Positions 20,631-26,895 of a DNA stretch of 26,895 nucleotides are shown here, piece after piece; position 1 is the stretch's first letter; every line of letters begins with the position of its first letter. The translations under genes and the position numbers were made by a program. This DNA is from Polysphondylium violaceum (taxonomy: Eukaryota; Evosea; Eumycetozoa; Dictyosteliales; Dictyosteliaceae): assembly GCA_000277445.1 (NCBI GenBank), contig AJWJ01000315.1, positions 1 through 26,895 of the forward strand. The letters run 5' to 3'. A model generated the notes under the pieces. That model had not been told where the DNA came from. It made no database searches and saw only the letters and a program-made list of their open reading frames with translations.

Positions 20631-21531
20631 CTATTTGAATAAGCAAATTGGTGCCCAAGTGGTAGATTTGTTCTTTGTCTCAAAACCAATGAGGGATCCA
20701 CTTGTTGGTCTAGTGTCTACTTTTTCAGACCATTCATAGAGTTTTTCAGCAACCTCGGTGAGTGGAGTCCAATCATTAAAATTGGCACCAGCCATAGCGC
20801 TACGATTAGCTGGAGTATCTAAAGTTTGTGGTAAAATGCAAACAGCGGTACTCTATATATTATATTAATATCAAATATGAGTGAGTGAGATGAGATAAAA
20901 AAGATGGTGATCTTTTAAAATAAAAATAAAAATAAAAGACTTACGTTGGCTGGAAGACCAGAATCTGGTTGAGCCAAAGATTTAACAATGTGATGAGTGG
21001 CAGCTTTGGTGGCACCATAGGCAATCATAAATGAAGTTGGTTTAATTGAGGCTAAAGAACCAGTTAAAACGATCAAACCATTTGGTTTTAATAATTTAGC
21101 ACCAAGAAAAGCAGCACCAAAAGCAGAATATAAATTCATATCAATCATTTTCTTTACAGAGTCAAGATAACCATCACTATTACTATCACCACCAGTCCAA
21201 CCACCAGCAGCACAAACAAGTGCATCTACCTCTATTTTATATTAATCGTGATTGATTAATAAATGATATTGATGATTCATCATAAACACAGACAATGATG
21301 ATTAGTCATCAAAATACACTAATACTACATACTAATATTTTGACTCGTTAATTCATTTTCAATTGATTTCATTTGGTCTTCATTTGAACTAGTGATAGTG
21401 AGAGAGATCTCAGCAATGTCACTCTTTCTGAAATCTACAGAAATAGTTTTCCAACCATTTGATTTAAAAAAACGAACAATTTCGGAACCTAATGATCCAC
21501 TACCTCCTAAAACAAGTAAACTTTTTGACAT
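20631..21531 (-). CDS. Quinoid dihydropteridine reductase (6,7-dihydropteridine reductase), 3 exons
   Basis: Exons 21531-21333, 21231-20945 and 20852-20631 give 235 residues, near the usual 230-245. This short-chain dehydrogenase uses NADH to regenerate tetrahydropterin cofactor; in Dictyostelium this serves tetrahydrodictyopterin and aromatic amino-acid hydroxylation. Visible are the dinucleotide motif VLGGSGSLGSEIV (7-19), the family signature VDALVCAAGGWTGGDS (68-83), LTGSLASIKPTSFMIAYGAT with the catalytic Tyr and following Lys (YGATK), and the C-terminal LPQTLDTPANRSAM ... WTPLTEVAE ... RPTSGSLIGFET, which mirrors LPVTLDTPMNR ... WTPL ... RPSSGSLI of animal enzymes. Introns are 101 and 92 nt with GTATGT and GTAAGT donors. 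It lies between the seven-TM and RPS11 genes, all on the minus strand. Very confident. Confidence 0.95.
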
Positions 21532-21890
21532 TTTATATATCTCTATTTGTGTATGTTTTAATTATAAAACTGAATTGTTTTTTTTTTGTGTGTTCAATTT
21601 GAAGAAAATTTTTTTTTTTTTAAAAAAAAAGTATTCCATAGAAGATAGATTATTGAATTGATTGTATTCTTTTGGAATACAACACATCTCTAATTCTAAA
21701 ATAGTTTATTTATCAGACTGGTTATTTAAATAGATTTAAAACTTTTGGAATACTAAACAAATTTACCAGAGTAATTTTTCTAATGGGTTTTCTAATGGGA
21801 AAGATAAAAAATAAAGACAAAAGACATAATAAATAAATAAATTATTTTGTAAATACAATTTAAATCACCTCTATAATGTAGTTAATTTAT
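21532..21890. other. Spacer: DHPR upstream region and RPS11 3' side
   Basis: AT-rich, with a T-run/A-run palindrome at about 21608-21629 and a repeated TTTTGGAATAC at about 21670 and 21743. A minus-strand AATAAAT (plus-strand ATTTATT at about 21885-21891) lies at the RPS11 stop and may be its poly(A) signal. No gene was seen. Confidence 0.45.
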
Positions 21891-22912
21891 TTAGAATTGT
21901 TTGAATTGTTTCTTGGCAGCAGTGTTGGCTTCGTGTTTGATGACGTTGAAACGAACAGTTTTGGCAAGTGGTCTACATTGACCGATGGTAACAGAGTCAC
22001 CATCTTTAACATTGAAACATGGGGAAGCGTGAGCAGCAATGTTGGAGTGTCTCTTTTCAAATCTGTTGTATTTCTTGATGTAGTGGAGGTAGTTTCTTCT
22101 GATGATGATGGTTCTCTTCATCTTGGTAGAGACAACAGTACCTTTTAAGATGGTACCACGGATAGAAACATCAGAGGTGAATGGGCACTTCTTGTCGATG
22201 TAAGTACCTTCGATGGCTTCTTTTGGGGTTTTGTAACCAAGACCAATGGATTTGTAGTATCTAATACCTTCCTTACCTTTGGCAGATTTAGCTTGGAATC
22301 TGGATTTGAAGGTGCATTGTTGCTTTTGGAAAGCTTTTTCTGCCTATAGAGGGAAAAATAATTTAAATATTAATATTGGTTTTTGCCAATTGATTGATAA
22401 TTATAATTTATACACATTTAAATCATCATCAATGATATCATCGTCATCATCAAAAATAGTTTTTTATATAGAGGAGTAAATGAGAGAAAGAGATAGTTTT
22501 GCTTGTTGAATTTTAAAAAGTGATTATTTCTGCTGTCGTAAAAAAAAAAAAAAAAAAAAAAAAAACTAAGCCGTGAATTTTTTTTCTTTTTACGTGATTT
22601 TGAATACTATTATTTGATTGAAAAAAACAAACTAAATCGGCTTTCTAATTGATTCTCTTTCCCAATACTAAATTGTTGTATGTAATTATAATGTTATCCC
22701 AAACCAAAAATAAAATGTATCACTAAAACTATTATCTCTAATTTATATCTCTTTCCCTCTCTATGTGTCTAAGCTAAAACTACTACTATTCTTTTACAAT
22801 TGTCACATGTGATGGTGATGATGATGATAGTGATGATGATTGAATGGTATTATTTATAATATTATAATGTAAACACATTATATATATAGACACATACTTG
22901 AATATCAGCCAT
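21891..22912 (-). CDS. rps11: Small-subunit ribosomal protein S11 (uS17), 2 exons
   Basis: Exon 1 is only 22912-22898 (MADIQ); a 554-nt intron (GTATGT at 22897 to CTATAG at 22344) separates it from exon 2, 22343-21891. The 155-residue product is a core 40S protein that binds 18S rRNA. It shows the family sequence throughout: [82 protein letters not shown], and [20 protein letters not shown]. Length is close to human RPS11 (158). The short first exon is certain, because AEKAFQ is preceded by an acceptor and MADIQ is the family N-terminus. The intron is far longer than others in this window. Codon use is regular, with many C/G-ending optimal codons, fitting high expression. It is divergent from the SETD9-like gene. 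Confidence 0.97.
22540..22565. repeat. 26-base A homopolymer inside the RPS11 intron
   Basis: An uninterrupted A run, read as poly-T on the gene strand, in the middle of the 554-nt intron. Such runs are common in dictyostelid non-coding DNA and vary in length. Confidence 0.85.
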
Positions 22913-23312
22913 TTTACTACGTAGTTGATGAAGGAATCAAAGGAAAAAAAAAGAAAGCCTTAACGAGTCCTGAAAAACTTTTGTGTCTGTGAAAAAATCC
23001 CAAAAAAAAAAAACTCAAAAAAAAAGAAAAAAATCACCCTATAGTCTTATTTTTTACGTAGAGTTTTTTTACAAAAAATTTACATTGACAACGTAATTTT
23101 TAATTTTTTCGCCTTGAAAAAATTTTCAAAATCTTTGATTATTCATTTTCAGAGCAAACATCTAATATTACAATACAAAGATACATTTGCATTGTTGTTG
23201 ATAGATATTTATATATTATTGATCGATTAGTAATATAATACACTATAATTTATAAACGACAACCATTCAATCTTAATCATCCCATACTATATACATAAAT
23301 ACATACACACAA
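22913..23312. promoter_or_regulatory. 400-bp divergent promoter region, RPS11 and SETD9-like gene
   Basis: The only sequence between two head-to-head starts. Near RPS11 it has CTACGTAGTTGATG at about 22918, then A-runs; near the SETD9-like start it has ATACATAAATACATACACAC as leader. An inverted TTTTTTACGTAGAG / TACAAAA patch lies near 23050. No defined element was recognised; ACGTA occurs at both 22919-22923 and 23055-23059, with ACGTAA at 23090-23095. Confidence 0.45.
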
Positions 23313-24410
23313 ATGATAAAGAAAATTTTCAATTCAGCAGTTTCTAAATTTGGATCAAAAGCAAAACCATCAACCACAAATAAATATTTTCAAAATGATC
23401 AAGAATATCTAGATACATTAAAAGTATATTTGACAACAGAAGTTTATAGAGAGTTGTATTACAATCATCAAGGTGATTATAATAGTTTTTTAAAGGCAGA
23501 GGAATTTATAGATAGTCTACACGATGGTGCACATAAGATACCTTATCTCAAGCAATCAAATAGAATAGAGGAGATTATAAATCATCAAGTGTTGGAAATA
23601 TTTGAAAGCATTCATTCCTATGGTGGAAAGAATAGTTATCCGCCACCTCTAAAAGAGAGCACATTTTTATATAGATCAATGGAGGAAAAGGTAAAGAGAT
23701 GTTTGTTGATTAAAGAAACTCACAACCACGGTGAACCCATTGAACATCCACGTGGGTTTAAATTACACATCAAGCCATCAATGCTTGATCACAAAGAGGC
23801 AGGTTATGGTTTACATGTGGAGGGTGACATTTTTCCAGGCACAGTGATTGGTTTTTATCCTGGCCACACATATGATGGCAATATCCTTCCAGCTCAGGTT
23901 ATAATGGACAATGATTATATGATTGCAAGATATGATGGCACAGTGATTGATGGTCGAGGGTGGACAAGAAAGGCAGAGGAGCTCATGTTAAAGAATGAAT
24001 TACACCAAGTATTGGGCAGTAGTGGCGGTAGACACACTGATTTGTTGAGATTCAAGAATCCATTTGCAATTGGAAACTTTATCAATCATCCACCAGCGGG
24101 TGTTCGTCCAAATGTTATAGCATACAATTTTAATTTTAAAAGGAATTTCCCTCAACATCTCAAACCATACATTCCAAATCATATAGCCACAGAAGATAAA
24201 ACTTTTAAAGATGATTCATTGTATCTAAGATCATTGGTTTTGGTTGCTTTGGCTCCAATTCAAGACACTGAATTGTTTTTAAATTATAGATTTAATCCTG
24301 CAAATAAATATCCAGATTGGTATAATGATCCAGATATAGAAGAGTCAAAAAGAAGATGGGGTGAAAGAGAAAGATTATCATTAAGAAGTATTTTAATGAG
24401 ATTAAAATAA
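23313..24410 (+). CDS. SETD9-like SET-domain protein, single exon
   Basis: The frame of 365 residues runs uninterrupted. The N-terminal 130 residues are helical-looking (EYLDTLKVYLTTEVYREL, NRIEEIINHQVLEIFESIHS). The SET-type region starts near 150: LHVEGDIFPGTVIGFYPGHT, MIARYDGTVIDGRGW, NPFAIGNFINHPPAGVRPNV, YNFNFKRNFPQHLKPYIPNH, SLYLRSLVLVALAPIQDTEL, and FLNYRFNP. These follow human SETD9 (LVPKGAVVSMYPGTVY, CLDGVLIDG, NPLAVGQYVNN, RAANVCYQEF, FPIELKQYLPN, RCVVLVALRDINQGEELFSNY) in order. The FINHPP motif lacks the Ser/Cys of classical NHSC, as SETD9 also does, while the closing LNY tyrosine is kept. Substrate is unknown even in animals; methyltransferase activity is inferred. A mitochondrial targeting role for the basic start (MIKKIFNSAVSKFGSKAK) is possible. 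Family call is good. Confidence 0.85.
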   Translation: MIKKIFNSAVSKFGSKAKPSTTNKYFQNDQEYLDTLKVYLTTEVYRELYYNHQGDYNSFLKAEEFIDSLHDGAHKIPYLKQSNRIEEIINHQVLEIFESIHSYGGKNSYPPPLKESTFLYRSMEEKVKRCLLIKETHNHGEPIEHPRGFKLHIKPSMLDHKEAGYGLHVEGDIFPGTVIGFYPGHTYDGNILPAQVIMDNDYMIARYDGTVIDGRGWTRKAEELMLKNELHQVLGSSGGRHTDLLRFKNPFAIGNFINHPPAGVRPNVIAYNFNFKRNFPQHLKPYIPNHIATEDKTFKDDSLYLRSLVLVALAPIQDTELFLNYRFNPANKYPDWYNDPDIEESKRRWGERERLSLRSILMRLK

Positions 24411-24559
24411 ATAACTAGTAATATATTTGTATAAAAGTAAATTTCCTCTTTTATTTATTTACAATTCAACAGGGCTAGAGTTGGATAAAGGAAAAAACAG
24501 GGATGTAGAGTAGGTTCATTGGGATAAAAGTGTTTCAAAGAATTTTGTTTTTTTGGTTA

Positions 24560-24679
24560 CTAATTCTTGTTGTAACCAGACAATGGAGATTTAGAAAATT
24601 CATCATAGGTTTGAAGTGGATTTCTCTTTATCAAAAAGAGTTCAGACATAGAAAAGATTTTGAAATAATTTCTTTTCAT
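24560..24679 (-). CDS. Possible small or terminal-exon coding frame
   Basis: ATG at 24679 to TAG at 24560 codes 39 residues: MKRNYFKIFSMSELFLIKRN, then PLQTYDEFSKSPLSGYNKN. Composition and codon choice look coding. The frame stays open upstream to about 24738, and a TTAG acceptor at 24694-24697 would fit a last exon. Upstream, the minus-strand frame at 24977-24766 (MEYLSRSAISDRP, then a Leu-rich hydrophobic stretch) ends at a GTATGC donor, but the phases of that donor and the best acceptor do not agree. I do not recognise the product. Confidence 0.3.
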   Translation of the reverse strand: MKRNYFKIFSMSELFLIKRNPLQTYDEFSKSPLSGYNKN

Positions 24680-24702
24680 TAAAATTAATCTAATCTCTCT
24701 TT

Positions 24703-24981
24703 TTGAAATATAATTATAAAGTGTGGGAATATTCTATCGAGGGTAAAGTTGATGTTGGAGGCATACCTGCCTTGTTGTTTTTCAGCGAGTTGCCACCATC
24801 ATCAATAGCAGCAATACCATTCATATACATAGCCTCTATCAATAGTAATGGATTTATAGATGACATAAATTCATTCCATAATGAATATATAAATACATCA
24901 ATGGTTAAAAATAGTGATAGGAACAATAACAACAATAGAGGTCGATCAGAAATGGCACTCCTCGATAGATATTCCATCTAA
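24703..24981 (+). CDS. Doubtful open frame (both strands open)
   Basis: The plus strand reads KVWEYSIEGKVDVGGIPALL through an Asn run (DRNNNNNRGRSEMALLDRYSI) to a stop at 24981. The opposite strand is open over almost the same span, with a hydrophobic Leu/Phe-rich N-terminus. The plus frame has a typical dictyostelid Asn run; the minus frame has a plausible signal-anchor and a downstream partner. Both use ATA (Ile) or CTA/TCG codons, which are uncommon in the sure genes here. Which strand is coding, if either, is unresolved. Confidence 0.25.
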   Translation: MKYNYKVWEYSIEGKVDVGGIPALLFFSELPPSSIAAIPFIYIASINSNGFIDDINSFHNEYINTSMVKNSDRNNNNNRGRSEMALLDRYSI

Positions 24982-25061
24982 GCAGCCAATGATAAATAAT
25001 TATCTAAGCTTAGATGGAATATAACCATCGATATTAGAGGTCATTTCTGATAAACCTATAT
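24935..25061. repeat. Imperfect fold-back (inverted) repeat, arms about 49 and 54 nt
   Basis: Left arm 24935-24983 and right arm 25008-25061 match in inverted orientation with small gaps. Exact blocks include ATATTCCATCTAAGC (24969-24983) against GCTTAGATGGAATAT (25008-25022), and ATCAGAAATG against CATTTCTGAT. The 24-base centre ends in the palindrome ATCTAAGCTTAGAT (25002-25015). The ends of the arms are less alike than the centre. Confidence 0.75.
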
Positions 25062-25499
25062 CTGAACACAATAAGAAAGTAATGATAATAATAGTAATAA
25101 TAATTATACCACCCAAAATTCCAAATTACTAAGAATAGTAAAAAAAAAAAAAAAAAAAAATACTAAAAACAAAAAAACGAAAACCGAAAGTTTTTTTTAA
25201 AAAACATATGTTCCCACAATAAAGACTTTGATATCTGTACTATTAAAAGAATGTCGGTAACAGCCATAAAAGGTACAACTAGTAGAATGTAAATCTTTAC
25301 CTCTATAATTCTTCTACGGAAGTTTTATATTGATAATATTACAATACTTAATGATGACTCAAAGACTTATGAACATCCATCGTGTTTAAAGTTGTCAAGA
25401 TGGGCGTAGCAACCCAATCTTGGCTGTCTGACTATTCCTCTACTTTGTCACCTTTTTAAAATTAAAGAAAAAAACCCTTCACACAAACTTTTTATATAT

Positions 25500-25625
25500 A
25501 TGTTAATATGTCTCAAATTAAAAAGAGAATTGTGTGCTCGTGGACCTAAAAAGAACCAAGAAATTGTTAAATCAATTGACTCATCTTCTTTGAATGAAAA
25601 TTTTATTAGTGTAGAGATCTTTTAA
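25500..25625 (+). CDS. SAP-domain-like fragment (41 residues)
   Basis: A frame from ATG 25500 to TAA 25623-25625 reads MLICLKLKRELCARGPKKNQ, then EIVKSIDSSSLNENFISVEIF. The L-K-L-K-R-E-L-C-A-R-G-x-K-K-N-Q-E-I-V-K-S-I pattern matches the helix-turn-helix of SAP domains (LKxxLxxRGxxxxGxKxxLxxR), which bind DNA and occur at the N-terminus of several dictyostelid multigene proteins. It has no visible continuation: the next coding-like piece near 25677 does not join in phase. Likely a gene remnant or a missed first exon. Confidence 0.35.
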   Translation: MLICLKLKRELCARGPKKNQEIVKSIDSSSLNENFISVEIF

Positions 25626-25895
25626 ACACCCTCGCTGTCAAATCAAAATTTAATAACTTTTAATTATTTGTTTAGATATGGATAATACTATTGTAAAATA
25701 TGTCCAAATATTAGAATCAATCTTTTGAAGCAGTGTTGACTTTTTGACTCAATTTTTATTGTGAGCGTTTTTTAAAAATCAAAAATATTTGACTCATCAA
25801 ATTTTAATTTTTTGTGTTTATTATTATTTTAATATATTAATAAGAGAACAAGAGACAAAACTAGTATTCTTTTATTCATCATTTTTGTACAAAGA

Positions 25896-26715
25896 ATGAC
25901 ATCGGTGAATGAATTTGGTTTTACAGATAGTAGTATAGATGAAGGTCATGTTGGTATAGGTATGAAGAGCTCATTCCTATCAAACGAAAACAACAACAAC
26001 AGCTACAACAACAATAAAAGATCACCTCTAAGTGGACTAGATCATCCTATAGCAACTCTATTTCATATTTTATTCAAAGTGACAGCGTTGATATTGTATA
26101 TAACAAAATCATTTGGTAGTAATTTTGTTATGACTTTTATTTTATGTGTTTTACTACTTAGTTTTGATTTTTGGACTGTAAAGAATATAACGGGAAGATT
26201 GATGGTGGGTTTGAGATGGTGGAATCAAGTAAATGACGATGGTACCAATAGTTGGTATTTTGAATCTGCTTCACCTGTAAGTATTGTCAATTGTGTGTCT
26301 ATATTGTTTATTCCTCTATGGTTTATGTTTATATACTCTAACACCAATTTATAAACACAGGATCAAAGACCTAATCCAACAGAATCATTTATTTTTTGGA
26401 TGGCATTGTATTTTACACCCTTGGTTTGGCTTTTGTTTTTAATTTTAAGTTTATTATCTTTCAGTTTTAATTGGTCTATAAGTAAGAATTACTACTATCA
26501 CGATTAGGTTATAAAGAGGAAGCCTGCTCTTTGTATTGATAGACACTAATAATAATACTATTCTAGTTACAATTATTGCACTTTCATTAAGTATTGCAAA
26601 TGTGTATGGATATTTTAAATGTTCACAAGACTCATCCACTAGCTATGCTACTTCATTTGCCACAAAATATATAGGACAATCATTGTTACAAAAAGCAGCT
26701 AGCAAATTCTTATGA
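25896..26715 (+). CDS. TVP23/FAM18 Golgi membrane protein, 3 exons
   Basis: Exons 25896-26276, 26361-26481 and 26567-26715 give 216 residues. TVP23 proteins are four-TM components of late Golgi and endosomal membranes, working with YIP4/YIP5-type proteins in vesicle traffic. After an Asn-containing hydrophilic start come HPIATLFHILFKVTALILYI (first segment), FVMTFILCVLLLSFDFWTVK, the family signature KNITGRLMVGLRWWNQVNDD, and WYFESASP. Exon 2 begins DQRPNPTESFIFWMALYFTP, matching the human SRIFWLGLIACP segment; exon 3 contributes IITIIALSLSIANVYGYFKC and SYATSFATKYIGQSLLQKA, matching GANLYGYIRC and TSMATSYFGKQFL. Introns are 84 and 85 nt, with GTAAGT/GTAAGA donors and CAG/CTAG acceptors. Intron 1 is in frame for 78 bases before a stop. 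Very confident family call. Confidence 0.94.
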
Positions 26716-26895
26716 GGCCCAAGACAATGGTATTAGACCGGATCATTTTGCATTTTAAGAGTTTTTTACCCATGGACAAGATTTCTTAAATTTTTATTTT
26801 ATCAAATATCGTATCCCGGATAAAATAAAAAAATAGGGTAATTTTAGGGTTTATTTATAAAGTTTCTTTTTTTTTTTTTATCTATTATCATCAAA

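Larger units (their letters stand above)
24411..25895. other. 1.5 kb patchwork between SETD9-like and TVP23 genes
   Basis: No complete gene model fits. The stretch holds a minus-strand 39-codon frame (24560-24679), frames open on both strands at 24703-24981, an imperfect fold-back (24935-25061), a 21-A run (25140-25160), an island at 25360-25460 with a short ATG frame, a SAP-like fragment (25500-25625), and a short frame MDNTIVKYVQILESIF near 25677. It could be a decayed gene or genes, or exons whose joins I could not resolve. Confidence 0.4.

Noticed and set aside
22801-22850. C/D snoRNA in the RPS11 intron suggested by TGATG repeats
   Set aside because: The repeats are a simple GATGAT tract on the non-gene strand and no matching D box with terminal stem was found.
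23055-23095. Shared ACGTA elements as a defined bidirectional promoter motif
   Set aside because: Only a few 5-6 base matches; too short to claim in a 400-base spacer without comparison to other ribosomal protein promoters.
1-26895. Retroelements, DNA transposons with terminal repeats, CRISPR arrays, bacterial-type operons
   Set aside because: No reverse transcriptase, transposase, long terminal repeat, spaced repeat array or ribosome-binding-site-led gene chain was seen.

Overview
The window looks like dictyostelid (social amoeba) nuclear DNA. Reasons: very AT-rich spacers with long A and T runs, short AT-rich introns (about 60-100 nt, GTATGT or GTAAGT donors, TAG or CAG acceptors), T/A-ending codons, and proteins with Asn, Ser and acidic homopolymer runs. 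Sequence alone does not fix the species; the C-rich and G-rich patches in spacers suggest something other than D. discoideum itself, but that is a guess. No rRNA, tRNA, CRISPR array, retroelement or prokaryote-style operon was found.

Layout, left to right. 1-614 (-): N-terminal piece of a Pro/Gln/Gly/Ala-rich repeat protein running off the left edge. 1233-1932 (+): NAA50-type N-terminal acetyltransferase, 3 exons. 2364-4357 (+): ArfGAP1-like ARF GTPase-activating protein, 3 exons. 4479-8130 (-): diaphanous-type formin, 4 exons. 8780-10456 (-): polytopic membrane protein with an unusually GC-rich second exon. 10457-14284: almost 4 kb without a confident gene, holding compositional islands, two inverted repeats and possible upstream exons. 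14285-15990 (+): a three-part protein (leucine-rich repeats, 15-residue-repeat coiled coil, degenerate Rho-like GTPase domain), the most novel item here. 16380-17014 (+): Hikeshi (Hsp70 nuclear import). 17193-18479 (-): Rad60/Esc2/NFATC2IP-like protein with two SUMO-like domains. 18620-19931 (-): seven-TM protein. 20631-21531 (-): quinoid dihydropteridine reductase. 21891-22912 (-): ribosomal protein S11 (uS17). 23313-24410 (+): SETD9-like SET-domain protein. 24411-25895: poorly explained stretch with a fold-back repeat and small coding-like fragments, one resembling a SAP domain. 25896-26715 (+): TVP23 Golgi membrane protein, 3 exons.

The genes are ordinary eukaryotic single-gene units and do not form a visible pathway cluster. 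Themes that recur are membrane traffic (ArfGAP, TVP23), actin and Rho signalling (formin, pseudo-Rho LRR protein), and protein modification or stress (NAA50, Rad60-like, SETD9, Hikeshi). Gene models were built by reading splice signals and checking that reading frame and family similarity continue across each junction; all exon sums are multiples of three. Family assignments rest on remembered family sequences, not on a database search.
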